64,000 bases of DNA. It comes from Paenibacillus hamazuiensis. Its GTDB lineage: Bacteria; Bacillota; Bacilli; Paenibacillales; NBRC-103111. Each line of letters opens with the position of its first letter. Within the stretch, counting starts at the first letter, position 1. Location: NCBI RefSeq assembly GCF_023276405.1, contig NZ_JALRMO010000001.1:620001-684000 (forward strand), read 5' to 3'. The notes beneath the pieces are model-generated. The model was not told the origin of the DNA and did no database searches. It was given only the letters and a program-made list of their open reading frames with translations. Made by a program: the position numbers and the translations under genes. This document shows, piece by piece, positions 33,293 through 42,151 of the stretch.

Positions 33293-34444
33293 ATGAACGT
33301 TATGATCGCGCAGTCCGGCGGGCCCACCCCGGTCATCAATATGTCCTTGCGGGGGGCGGTTGAGAAAGCTCTCGGTATGGAGGCCGTCGACAAAATATAC
33401 GGCTCCCGCAACGGAGTGGAGGGCATTTTGCACGATGATTTGGTACACCTTCACGAGAAAGCGGAAGATATCCGGCGAGCGTCGCAGCAGCCTGGAGCCA
33501 TCCTCGGAGGCTCCAGGCATTCGCTGACGGAAAACGAGGTGGCCGCCATCGCGGAGAAGCTGAAGGAGCTAAACGTCGGCATCTTTTGCTACATCGGCGG
33601 CAACGGCTCGTCACGGACCGTAAAAGAGTTGCACCGGCATGCCGTGCAAAACGGGATAAACATTCAATTCGTACATATTCCGAAAACGATCGACAACGAT
33701 CTGTACGGCATCGACCATACGCCGGGGTTTGGAAGCGCTGCCAAATTCGTTTCGCATATGGTTCAATGGATCGGCATGGACATGGCTTCCATGAAATCGT
33801 ACGACAAGGTGGAAATCGTCGAGGTGATGGGCGGCAACTCCGGGTGGCTTGCCGCAGCGACTGCGATTGCCAAGAGGGACGAGGCGGACTATCCGCAGAT
33901 CGTCTATATGCCGGAGCAGGAAGTGCGTCTGGAGGAGATGCTGGCGCAAATTGAAACCGTATACAGCAAAACGGGAAGCGTCATGATGATCGTTCCCGAC
34001 CATTTGAAAATCCCCGGTTTGCGCTCGGATGCGGCGCTCGGCCACCCGAGAAGCGGCTACAACGGCGGGATCAGCTACAAGCTGGCCGGCGAAGTGAAGC
34101 AGCGTCTCGGTCTGAAAACGAGAGTGACGTCGCCCGGCACGTTATACCGCACCGCGAGCTGCATGGCTTCCGAGTGCGATTTGTCGGAGGCATACAGGCT
34201 CGGCGCAGAAGCGGTCCGCTTCGCGGCCGAAGGATACTCCGGCGGCATGGTCACCTTGGACCGCGTCTCCGATTCGCCGTATGAGTGCCGCATCGATTGG
34301 GCGGACCTCGAACATATTGCCGGCAAGGAGAGGCCGCTCCCGGCACATTACTGGGATGCGCAAAGACAGATGCCGACCCCGGCGTTTATCGATTACATTC
34401 TTCCGTTAGTTGATGGGCAAATCATTCGCCCTGTCATACTATAA
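33293..34444 (+). CDS. 6-phosphofructokinase family protein
   Basis: A 383-residue PfkA-superfamily enzyme, longer than the usual ~320-residue ATP-PFK. IAQSGGPTPVIN starts the N-terminal domain; PKTIDND (residues 130-136) holds the catalytic aspartates. The Lys in PKT replaces the Gly of typical bacterial ATP enzymes and is characteristic of pyrophosphate-dependent or long clade-X enzymes, whereas the donor loop reads GGNGSS (102-107), with Asn in the place of the usual Asp. Donor specificity is therefore unclear. It starts 8 bases after the DeoR gene and may phosphorylate a sugar phosphate other than fructose 6-phosphate. Confidence 0.83.
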   Translation: MNVMIAQSGGPTPVINMSLRGAVEKALGMEAVDKIYGSRNGVEGILHDDLVHLHEKAEDIRRASQQPGAILGGSRHSLTENEVAAIAEKLKELNVGIFCYIGGNGSSRTVKELHRHAVQNGINIQFVHIPKTIDNDLYGIDHTPGFGSAAKFVSHMVQWIGMDMASMKSYDKVEIVEVMGGNSGWLAAATAIAKRDEADYPQIVYMPEQEVRLEEMLAQIETVYSKTGSVMMIVPDHLKIPGLRSDAALGHPRSGYNGGISYKLAGEVKQRLGLKTRVTSPGTLYRTASCMASECDLSEAYRLGAEAVRFAAEGYSGGMVTLDRVSDSPYECRIDWADLEHIAGKERPLPAHYWDAQRQMPTPAFIDYILPLVDGQIIRPVIL

Positions 34445-34477
34445 GCAGCACCAACAACAAAAAGGGAGGCAACACGT

Positions 34478-35806
34478 ATGAAAGCACTTCGCGTTATTAC
34501 ATCCGTATCGTCACTCGCACTGCTGCTCGCCGCTTGTTCCCCTCCGGCGACAACCGCCCCGGATGCCGGCGGAACGAAGCCGGCACCCGGGACTCAGGAG
34601 GCCAAAACCGGCGGCAAGACACAAATTCATTGGCTGCAGCATTGGGTCAACGAGCAAGGGCCGGACAAAATCAACGAAGTAAAGAAAGCGTTCGAGCAAA
34701 AAAATCCGGACATCGAGCTGATCATCGACGACCTGCCGTTTGCCCAGGAGCACGACAAAATCGTCTCGCTCGATCTCGCGGGCATGCCGCCGGATATTAT
34801 TACCGTTTCGGGCGCATGGCTGTCGGAATTTGCGGAAGCCGGCATCATCGCTCCGCTCGACGATTACATCAACAAGCTGCCCAAGGACTATCAGGATGCG
34901 ATTCAAGGGCCGATGTCGCTCCCATACAAAGGCAAACGTTACGGCATCCCGATTACGAACGGCAATATCGCGCTGTTTTACAACAAGAAGCTGCTGCAGG
35001 AAGCGAACGTCAAGGTGCCGACCACGTGGGACGAATTCGTCGAAGCGTCCAAGAAGCTGACGGACCCGTCCAAAAACCGGTACGCGCTGACCGGCAACAT
35101 CGTCGCCGAGCCGCCGACCGTCATTTCGTACGAGGTGTTTCCTTTCATTTTGCAGGCCGGCGGCAAAATTATCGACAACAACAAGGCGGCCTTCAACACG
35201 AAGGAAGGCGTGGAGGCGCTTAATTTTTACAAGAGCCTGATCAAGGACCATAAGGTGACGACGCCGGGCGAGCTGAGCGCCGGTGAGAAGGAGAAGCGGG
35301 CCAACTTCAGCGCGGGCAACGTCGCCTTCATGTTCGAAGGACCGTGGGGCGTGGCGATTCAGAAGAAGGCGAACCCGAATCTCGATTTCGGCGTCGCTCC
35401 GCTGCCCAAAGGCAAAGTGTCGGGCACGGTCGCCCAGGGCTCGGTGCTCGGGCTTGCCGCCAAAGGGAAAAACAAGGACGCCGCGTGGAAATTCATCGAG
35501 TTTATGGGAAGCGCCGAAGGTCAGCTGCTCTGGGATAAAGCGACCAACTTCTTCCCGTACAACAAGGTGACGATGAAGGACGACTTTTTCCAGAAAGATC
35601 CTTATTTGAAAGTGTTCGTCGATCAGTTCGAAAAAGCGGACCGCGTCGAGGTGATCGACAATTTCCTGCCGCAGGCGAACGATTTGAGAAAGCTGTTTAC
35701 CGTCGAAGTGCAGAACTTCCTGACCGGCAAAAAGACGGCGCAGCAAGCGCTCGACGACGCGGCAGCGAAATGGAACGAAGCTTTTCAAAAAATAGAAAAA
35801 AAATAA
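34478..35806 (+). CDS. Sugar ABC transporter substrate-binding lipoprotein
   Basis: A 442-residue extracellular binding protein with lipobox LLAAC (Cys20) and a Gly/Pro/Thr-rich linker. The mature part is a family 1 (maltose-type) solute-binding fold: FEQKNPDIELIIDDLPF, LPYKGKRYGIPI and AAKGKNKDAAWKFIEFM are typical. It captures a sugar or oligosaccharide for the two permeases encoded next. Its position between the regulator/kinase pair and the iol genes suggests that it serves inositol or a glycosylated inositol, but family 1 proteins more often bind oligosaccharides. GGGAGGC precedes the start. Confidence 0.9.
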   Translation: MKALRVITSVSSLALLLAACSPPATTAPDAGGTKPAPGTQEAKTGGKTQIHWLQHWVNEQGPDKINEVKKAFEQKNPDIELIIDDLPFAQEHDKIVSLDLAGMPPDIITVSGAWLSEFAEAGIIAPLDDYINKLPKDYQDAIQGPMSLPYKGKRYGIPITNGNIALFYNKKLLQEANVKVPTTWDEFVEASKKLTDPSKNRYALTGNIVAEPPTVISYEVFPFILQAGGKIIDNNKAAFNTKEGVEALNFYKSLIKDHKVTTPGELSAGEKEKRANFSAGNVAFMFEGPWGVAIQKKANPNLDFGVAPLPKGKVSGTVAQGSVLGLAAKGKNKDAAWKFIEFMGSAEGQLLWDKATNFFPYNKVTMKDDFFQKDPYLKVFVDQFEKADRVEVIDNFLPQANDLRKLFTVEVQNFLTGKKTAQQALDDAAAKWNEAFQKIEKK

Positions 35807-35843
35807 CGAAGCGGATGGGCTTCTTCCCCCCGGAGGTGAGGGC

Positions 35844-36791
35844 ATGAGAGCACACCAATCTGAAGCAAGGAGTATGACGGGTATGCAGCGAACGACATGG
35901 AACCGCTCCACGAATACAGCCATCGATTTTTTTAGAAAAGTCTCGTTTGTGCTGCCCGCGATGGTCATGCTCGTCCTGTTGACCGGATACCCGTTGTTCC
36001 AGGTTATCCAGATGAGCTTTTACGATTATTCGGTGAAATCGCGGCCCGTATTTTCGGGAACCGCCAACTACAGCGCGTTCCTTCACGATCCTTTATTTTG
36101 GAACGCCTTGAAAAATACGCTCATCTTTACGTTTGCCAGCGTGGCCGGAGGGTTAATAGCCGGTTTAACGCTCGCGCTGCTGCTCAATCAATCGATCAAC
36201 TCGAAAGTGCGGGGCGTGTTCCGATCGATCCTGATGTTTCCGTGGCTGTTTTCCTCCACGGTCGTCGCTGCGGCATGGATGCTGATCCTGAATCCGTTCG
36301 GCCTGCTGAACTGGATGCTGAAGTCCGTCGGACTGGAGCAACTCGGACAAACGGCATGGCTCAGCCACGAGCAGCTTGCTATCGTCGGCGTCATTTTCGC
36401 CAATGTTTGGAGAGGGTTCCCATTCATGATGCTGATGCTGCTAGCCGGGCTGCAGACGATCTCCAAAGATTTGTACGAAGCGTCGGACATCGACGGGGCG
36501 GGATTTTTCCAGCGTCTGTTCTACGTCACCCTGCCGCAGCTGAGAAACATTTTGCTGACGCTGACGATCCTCGAGATCATCTGGAACTTCCGCTCGTTCG
36601 ACCTGATCTTCCTGATGACCGGCGGCGGTCCGATGAACGCGACGGAGGTGCTATCCACCTACGTGTACCAGTTCGCTTTCCGCACGCTGAACTTCGGATA
36701 CGCTTCGGCGACGGCGATTTTCATGCTGCTCGTGATGGTGCTGGCTTCCGCTTTCTACTTAAAAGCGTCGCTCGGAAAGGAGTCGAATTGA
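35844..36791 (+). CDS. Sugar ABC transporter permease (CUT1, MalF-like)
   Basis: A 315-residue membrane protein with six hydrophobic segments. The cytoplasmic EAA loop reads YEASDIDGAGFFQRLFYVTLPQL (residues about 211-233), which docks the ATPase. It follows the binding-protein gene by 37 bases, with GGAGGTGAGG before the ATG. The N-terminal 25 residues before the first membrane helix are hydrophilic and a later start is possible. No ATPase gene is in the cluster, so a shared MsmX-type ATPase is expected. Confidence 0.9.
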   Translation: MRAHQSEARSMTGMQRTTWNRSTNTAIDFFRKVSFVLPAMVMLVLLTGYPLFQVIQMSFYDYSVKSRPVFSGTANYSAFLHDPLFWNALKNTLIFTFASVAGGLIAGLTLALLLNQSINSKVRGVFRSILMFPWLFSSTVVAAAWMLILNPFGLLNWMLKSVGLEQLGQTAWLSHEQLAIVGVIFANVWRGFPFMMLMLLAGLQTISKDLYEASDIDGAGFFQRLFYVTLPQLRNILLTLTILEIIWNFRSFDLIFLMTGGGPMNATEVLSTYVYQFAFRTLNFGYASATAIFMLLVMVLASAFYLKASLGKESN

Positions 36792-36794
36792 ACG

Positions 36795-37616
36795 ATGAAG
36801 AGAAGGCACGCATTTTTCACGTATTTGTCTCTGATCGTTCTGGCCAGCATCGTCATGCTGCCGATCGCCTGGATGGTCAGCATTTCGCTACGCGCGAACC
36901 AGGAAGTGTTTGCGATGCCGCTCAGGTGGATTCCGGAGCATCCGACGCTGGATGCGTTCCGCTCCGTGCTCAAAAATCCGAATCTGGTGCGGCTGTTCGT
37001 GAACAGCTATATCATCGCCATCGCCGTGACGTTTCTGTGCATCCTGTTCGCTTCGCTGGCGGGATACGGATTTTCCCGATTTTCGTTCAAAGGCAAAAGG
37101 GCGATGCTGCTCTACGTGCTGCTGACGCAAATGTTTCCGATGGTGCTGCTCAGCATACCGTATTTCCTGTTCATCACGCGGGTGGGACTGTACAACACGT
37201 ATTTTGCGATGATTTTGGCGTATACCTCGTTTGCGCTGCCGTTTTCGATCATGATGATGCGCGATTTTATCGGCACGATCCCCCGCGAGCTGGACGAGGC
37301 GGCGACGATCGACGGCTGCGGCGCGCTGCGCACCTTCTTCTCGATCATCATCCCGCCCAGCCTGCCGGGTCTCATCGCAACGGGAGTGTATACGTTCATC
37401 CTCGCGTGGAACGAATTCCTGTTTGCGGTGGTGCTGACCAATACGGTCAATGTGAGACCGCTGACGATCGGGATCGGCATGCTGATCGGAGAGTATACGA
37501 CGGAATGGAACCAGCTGATGGCGCTTTCCTTTATGGCCAGCGTACCGCTCATCTTAGTGTTTTTATTCCTGCAAAAATATTTCCTGCAGGGCTTAACCGC
37601 AGGCAGTGTGAAATAA
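36795..37616 (+). CDS. Sugar ABC transporter permease (CUT1, MalG-like)
   Basis: A 273-residue membrane protein with six hydrophobic segments; the EAA loop is LDEAATIDGCGALRTFFSIIIPPSLPG, split here between ELDEAATIDGCG and FSIIIPPSLPG. It starts 3 bases after the MalF-like gene and completes the transmembrane pore. It is the last transporter gene before iolB, only 24 bases away, so transport and catabolic genes form one transcription unit. Confidence 0.9.
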   Translation: MKRRHAFFTYLSLIVLASIVMLPIAWMVSISLRANQEVFAMPLRWIPEHPTLDAFRSVLKNPNLVRLFVNSYIIAIAVTFLCILFASLAGYGFSRFSFKGKRAMLLYVLLTQMFPMVLLSIPYFLFITRVGLYNTYFAMILAYTSFALPFSIMMMRDFIGTIPRELDEAATIDGCGALRTFFSIIIPPSLPGLIATGVYTFILAWNEFLFAVVLTNTVNVRPLTIGIGMLIGEYTTEWNQLMALSFMASVPLILVFLFLQKYFLQGLTAGSVK

Positions 37617-37640
37617 CGTGAATAAGGAGAGAGAGAAACC

Positions 37641-38489
37641 ATGAATGCATCCCGATTGATCGTCAAATCGACGGACGCGCCGGGTGGCGGCACCGTGCTG
37701 TCCGTCACCCCGGAATCGGCCGGCTGGGAATACGTCGGCTTTGAAGTCGTCCGCCTGCTTCGCGGGCAGACGATGCAGCGCGCGACCGAAAGCAAGGAGG
37801 TGTGCCTTGTCCTGCTCGGCGGCAAGGCGAATGTAGCGACGCAGGAAAAGCGATGGGAGGGCATCGGTGAGCGTGCGAGCGTCTTTGATCGCGTTCCGCC
37901 TTACTCCGTGTATGTTCCTTCCGGAGACAACTTCACGGTCGAAGCTGTAACGGATCTGGAGCTCGCGGTATGCTCCGCGCCGGGGAAAGGCACATACCCT
38001 GCGCGGCTCATCCCTCCGGCGGAAGTCGGAGCGGAGCCAAGAGGGCAAGGCAATACGGAACGCTGGATTCACAACATATTGCCCGAATCGTCGCCTGCGG
38101 ACAGCCTGCTCGTCGTCGAGGTTTATACGCCGAACGGGCATTGGTCCAGCTACCCTCCGCATAAGCACGATCAGCTCAATCTGCCGGAAGAATCGTTTTT
38201 GGAGGAGACCTACTACCACAAGGTGAAGCCGGAGCACGGCTTTGCCGTCCAGCGGGTGTATACGGACGACCTCACGCTTGACGAGACGATGATCGTGCGG
38301 GACGGCGACGCGGTGCTTGTCCCTAAGGGATACCATCCGGTCTCAGCCCCGCCGGGATATGATCTGTATTATTTGAACGTGATGGCGGGACCTGTGCGGA
38401 CGTGGAAGTTCAAGAACGACAAGGACCACGAATGGATTTTCGAACAGTGGAAAAAACAGCCGGCGGAAGGGGAGGCAACATCAAAATGA
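37641..38489 (+). CDS. iolB: 5-deoxy-glucuronate isomerase
   Basis: A 282-residue bicupin protein. The segments SSYPPHKHDQ (metal-binding histidines), EETYYHKVKPEHGFAVQRVYT and VPKGYHPVSAPPGYDLYYLNVMAGP are diagnostic of IolB. The enzyme isomerises 5-deoxy-glucuronate to 2-deoxy-5-keto-gluconate in myo-inositol breakdown. It is followed by iolC with a 4-base ATGA overlap. The genes that make its substrate (iolG, iolE, iolD) are absent from the window. Confidence 0.93.
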   Translation: MNASRLIVKSTDAPGGGTVLSVTPESAGWEYVGFEVVRLLRGQTMQRATESKEVCLVLLGGKANVATQEKRWEGIGERASVFDRVPPYSVYVPSGDNFTVEAVTDLELAVCSAPGKGTYPARLIPPAEVGAEPRGQGNTERWIHNILPESSPADSLLVVEVYTPNGHWSSYPPHKHDQLNLPEESFLEETYYHKVKPEHGFAVQRVYTDDLTLDETMIVRDGDAVLVPKGYHPVSAPPGYDLYYLNVMAGPVRTWKFKNDKDHEWIFEQWKKQPAEGEATSK

Positions 38490-39481
38490 TCCGTTTCGAT
38501 TCAAACAGACCGATCGATGTGATCGGTGTGGGCCGGCTGTGCATCGATCTGAATGCCAACGAAATTCACAGGCCGATGGAGGAGACGAGAACGTTCACCA
38601 AGTATGTCGGAGGATCGCCGGCCAATATTGCGATTGCGCTGGCGCGCCTCGGCCTGAAAGCCGGCTTCATCGGCAGGGTGGCGGACGATCAGCACGGCCG
38701 GTTCATCACGAATTATTTGCGGGAGCGCGGCATCGACACTTCCCACGTCATCACAGACAAGTCGGGCAGCGTGACGGGGCTTGCCTTCACGGAAATCAAA
38801 TCGCCGGAGGAGTGCAGCATCCTTATGTACCGCGACAACGTCGCCGATCTGAAGCTGGAGCCGGGCGACATCAAGGAGGATTACATCCGGCAGGCGAAAG
38901 CGGTGCTCATCTCCGGCACGGCGTTGGCGCAAAGCCCTTCGCGCGAAGCGGTGTTTCTGGCCGTCGACTTGGCGAGAAAACATAACGTCGTCGTCATTTT
39001 CGACATCGATTACCGGCCATGGACATGGAAATCCAAGGAGGAAACCGGCATTTATTGCAGGCTTGTCGCGGAAAAAAGCGACGTCATCCTCGGCGGGCGC
39101 GAGGAGTTCGATCTGCTGGAGGCCGTCATGGGGCCGCTGCGGCGCGACGACCAGGCCACGGCGGAGGAGTGGTTCCGCCACCGCGCGCAAATCGTCCTCG
39201 TGAAGCACGGCGGGGACGGCTCGCGCGCCTACGTTCGGGACGACGGCTGCTATCAAGGGACAACGTTCCCCGCGAATGTCGTCAAAACGTTCGGGGCAGG
39301 GGACTCGTTTGCAGGCGCCTTTATTTACGGCCTGATGAACGGATGGAGCGTCGAGAAAAGCCAGCAGTTCGGGGCGGCGTCCGCATCGATCGTCGTGTCG
39401 AGCCACAGCAGCTCCGAGGCGATGCCGACCGTAGAAGACATCCGGGCCGTCATCGACAAATACGGCAAAGCGTTAGCCTGA
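38486..39481 (+). CDS. iolC: 5-dehydro-2-deoxygluconokinase
   Basis: A 331-residue PfkB-family kinase. DVIGVGRLCIDLNANE and GGSPANIAIALARLG match the N-terminal signature, and TFGAGDSFAGAFIYG near residue 275 is the PfkB signature 2 with the catalytic Asp. IolC phosphorylates 2-deoxy-5-keto-gluconate to the 6-phosphate, the substrate of IolJ. The start at 38486 overlaps the iolB stop codon by ATGA and is preceded by AAGGGGAGG, so translational coupling is expected; the longer frame upstream is inside iolB. Confidence 0.93.
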   Translation: MIRFDSNRPIDVIGVGRLCIDLNANEIHRPMEETRTFTKYVGGSPANIAIALARLGLKAGFIGRVADDQHGRFITNYLRERGIDTSHVITDKSGSVTGLAFTEIKSPEECSILMYRDNVADLKLEPGDIKEDYIRQAKAVLISGTALAQSPSREAVFLAVDLARKHNVVVIFDIDYRPWTWKSKEETGIYCRLVAEKSDVILGGREEFDLLEAVMGPLRRDDQATAEEWFRHRAQIVLVKHGGDGSRAYVRDDGCYQGTTFPANVVKTFGAGDSFAGAFIYGLMNGWSVEKSQQFGAASASIVVSSHSSSEAMPTVEDIRAVIDKYGKALA

Positions 39482-39507
39482 TTAAAAATAAAGAGGAGTG
39501 AAGAGAG

Positions 39508-40965
39508 ATGACCGATGCCGTATCCGTATTGCCAAACTGGATCGGAGGGAAATGGACGGATTCCACCTCCGGCAAAACCGAGCCGGTGCCGAATCCGGCT
39601 ACCGGGGAAATACTCGCCATGGTTCCGCTGTCATCGCGGGCGGAGCTCGATCAGGCGGTGGCGGCAGCAAGGGAAGCGTTCCGCGAATGGAGCCGGGTGC
39701 CGGTGCCCCGCAGAGCGAAAGTGCTGTTCAAATACCAGCAGCTGCTCGTCGCGCATTGGGAAGAGCTGGCGCAGCTCGTGACGAAGGAGAACGGCAAAAG
39801 CTACAGCGAAGCGTACGGCGAGGTGCAGCGGGGCATCGAATGCGTGGAATTCGCCGCAGGTGCTCCGACGCTGATGATGGGCAGCGTGCTTCCGGATATC
39901 GCCACAGGCCTGGAGTCGGGCATGTACCGCTATCCGCTCGGCGTCGTCGGAGGCATCACGCCGTTCAACTTTCCGATGATGGTGCCGTGCTGGATGTTCC
40001 CGCTGGCGATCGCCTGCGGCAATACGTTTGTGCTCAAGCCGTCGGAGAGGACGCCGCTGCTGGCAAACAGGCTTGCCGAGCTGTTTGCCGAGGCCGGGCT
40101 GCCGGACGGCGTGCTGAACGTGGTGCACGGGGCGCACGATGTGGTGAACGGCCTCCTGGAAAATGAACAGGTGAGCGCCATTTCCTTCGTCGGCTCGCAG
40201 CCGGTGGCCGAATACGTGTATAAAACGGCGGCGGCGCACGGCAAGAGGGTGCAGGCGCTGGCCGGGGCGAAAAACCATTCCATCGTCATGCCGGACGCCA
40301 ACCTGGACCTGGCGGTCAAAGAGATTATTAACGCGGCGTTCGGCTCCGCGGGAGAGCGCTGCATGGCGGCTTCCGTAGTCGTGGCGGTCGGCGAAGTGGC
40401 CGACGCACTGGTTGCACGGCTTAAGGAGGCCGCCGGCCGGATCGTGATCGGCAACGGGCTCGAGCAGGGCGTATTCCTCGGGCCGGTTATCCGCGAGTCC
40501 CATAAGGCGCGCACCTTGCAGTATATCGAATCGGGGGTTGCCGAAGGCGCCTCGCTTGTGCTGGACGGCCGCGAGCTGCCGGAGAAGCTCGGAGGAAACG
40601 GCTTCTTCGTCGGGCCGACCATTTTCGACCGCGTGCAGACGGGCATGAAAATTTGGCGGGACGAAATTTTCGCTCCGGTGCTGTCCGTCGTCAGGGCGCA
40701 AACCTTGGACGAAGCGATTGACATCGCAAACCGTTCCGAATTCGCCAACGGCGGCTGCATTTACACGGACAGCGCCAAAGCGGTCCGCCATTACCGCGAG
40801 CGGATCGACGCCGGAATGCTCGGCGTCAATGTCGGCGTTCCCGCGCCGATGGCCTTTTTCCCTTTTTCCGGCTACAAAAAGTCGTTTTACGGGGATCTGC
40901 ATGCCAACGGCAGAGACGGAGTCGAGTTTTATACGCGCAAAAAAATGATCGTCGCGCGGTACTAG
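39508..40965 (+). CDS. iolA: Methylmalonate-semialdehyde dehydrogenase (CoA-acylating)
   Basis: A 485-residue aldehyde dehydrogenase of the MmsA/IolA branch. [20 protein letters not shown] and [12 protein letters not shown] are typical, and Cys285 in GERCMAA is catalytic; the GERCMA context is specific to CoA-acylating members. It converts malonate semialdehyde (from IolJ cleavage) to acetyl-CoA, or methylmalonate semialdehyde to propionyl-CoA. It is the last gene of the operon, which ends convergent with the ger operon without an obvious terminator hairpin in the 22-base gap. Confidence 0.92.
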   Translation: MTDAVSVLPNWIGGKWTDSTSGKTEPVPNPATGEILAMVPLSSRAELDQAVAAAREAFREWSRVPVPRRAKVLFKYQQLLVAHWEELAQLVTKENGKSYSEAYGEVQRGIECVEFAAGAPTLMMGSVLPDIATGLESGMYRYPLGVVGGITPFNFPMMVPCWMFPLAIACGNTFVLKPSERTPLLANRLAELFAEAGLPDGVLNVVHGAHDVVNGLLENEQVSAISFVGSQPVAEYVYKTAAAHGKRVQALAGAKNHSIVMPDANLDLAVKEIINAAFGSAGERCMAASVVVAVGEVADALVARLKEAAGRIVIGNGLEQGVFLGPVIRESHKARTLQYIESGVAEGASLVLDGRELPEKLGGNGFFVGPTIFDRVQTGMKIWRDEIFAPVLSVVRAQTLDEAIDIANRSEFANGGCIYTDSAKAVRHYRERIDAGMLGVNVGVPAPMAFFPFSGYKKSFYGDLHANGRDGVEFYTRKKMIVARY

Positions 40966-40987
40966 AAGATTTGGGCTAAAGGAGCCA

Positions 40988-42151
40988 TCAATACTGCTGC
41001 TGCTGCTGCTTGTTCTCTTTATACATGCCCGAATGGATAAGTTTAACATCGATATCGATGCGGTCCAGCGAGTAATCGCTCAGAGGGGCGGCGCCGTTTT
41101 GGGTGAGCTTGCTCCAGAGCGGAAAAGCGTCGCGGTACAACCTGTGCTCAAGACTGTACAAATCGACAGAGCTTTTTTTGCCCTCCGCGAACGTGCGCTC
41201 GATTTCGGAACGAATGGCGCCGGCCGCTTTCTTTTCGATCGTGGATTCTTTCATCGGGCGCAGCTGCTCGGAGAGGAAAGCCCTGCATTGGAGGCGGATT
41301 GTAAAAGAGGGCGAATCCCCGCCGGCGTGCGGGATGATTTTAGCCTGCGGTTTTTCCGCCGTAATTTTGGCCGCAGCTTCCCCTTCCTCGTACAGCATAA
41401 ACATGGTGCGGTTTGTTTTTTCCTCCAACCAGCGCAGTCCGGGAAGCTTGTCTTCGCCGAACCACTTGACAGTATTTCCGCTTCCTATGGCGTAAACGCC
41501 GTTCACCGCCAGCTTCGGGTCGGGCTCGTTATTTTTTTTCCATGTCGTCGTATTGATGCTTAACGAGGGCAGCAGCAGGGTGTAGCCCGGCTCACGCAGC
41601 CGGACAAACGCCCTGTTCAGACGAATGGGCCGTATATAAGAAAACTGCTGGAAATTTTCCAGCGGCTGCGCCAAAATGGAGGCGAGCGGAGACAAGCTGA
41701 AGAATGGTTCGACGGTGAACAGTCGGTCGATCGGTTCCCGGGTGGCGTATACCCACTGGATGTAGCGGGTTTCGTTATAGCGCAGCAGACTGTCGAGATT
41801 AGGGATGATTCCTTGCCTGAGCGCGTTTTCCGTCATGACGATGCTGGTGACATGCCCCCAAAATACCCGCTGCTGGGACGTTTTGTAAAGCTTGGCTGTG
41901 GCGTCCCCGACGCTGATTCCTTCCTCATGGCCGGACCAGATGGAGGGGGACCCGCTCATCTTGGCGCCTTCCTGCTTGGCGACGCTCGAGAAGTCGAGCA
42001 TCTGAGCGTAAACGATATAACGCCCGTCCTTGAAATCGATGCCGAGCGCCGTAAAATAGTTCATATCCTGGATCGTCTTGATATCCCAGCACCCCGCCAG
42101 CAGCGACAAAAGCGCAGTGACGGCGGCGAGCCGCAATATTTTACGGATCAT
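40988..42151 (-). CDS. Ger(x)C family spore germination lipoprotein
   Basis: A 387-residue lipoprotein with lipobox LLAGC (LLSLLAGCWDIKTIQDMNY, Cys near residue 20). GCWD directly after the lipobox, the FFSLSPLASILAQ stretch and the C-terminal HSGMYKEN domain identify the GerC subunit of nutrient germinant receptors, placed on the outer face of the spore inner membrane. The start at 42151 overlaps the stop codon of the GerA-type gene by ATGA; a long upstream extension of the frame runs through that gene and is not coding. The C-terminus ends in a run of five Gln. Confidence 0.9.
   Translation of the reverse strand: MIRKILRLAAVTALLSLLAGCWDIKTIQDMNYFTALGIDFKDGRYIVYAQMLDFSSVAKQEGAKMSGSPSIWSGHEEGISVGDATAKLYKTSQQRVFWGHVTSIVMTENALRQGIIPNLDSLLRYNETRYIQWVYATREPIDRLFTVEPFFSLSPLASILAQPLENFQQFSYIRPIRLNRAFVRLREPGYTLLLPSLSINTTTWKKNNEPDPKLAVNGVYAIGSGNTVKWFGEDKLPGLRWLEEKTNRTMFMLYEEGEAAAKITAEKPQAKIIPHAGGDSPSFTIRLQCRAFLSEQLRPMKESTIEKKAAGAIRSEIERTFAEGKKSSVDLYSLEHRLYRDAFPLWSKLTQNGAAPLSDYSLDRIDIDVKLIHSGMYKENKQQQQQY

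Noticed and set aside
34511-35968. A 485-codon minus-strand frame
   Set aside because: Antisense reading of the substrate-binding protein gene, without RBS or domain similarity.
36098-37621. A 507-codon plus-strand frame across both permease genes
   Set aside because: Frame-shifted reading of the two ABC permeases; translation is Arg/Asp-rich and has no start signals.
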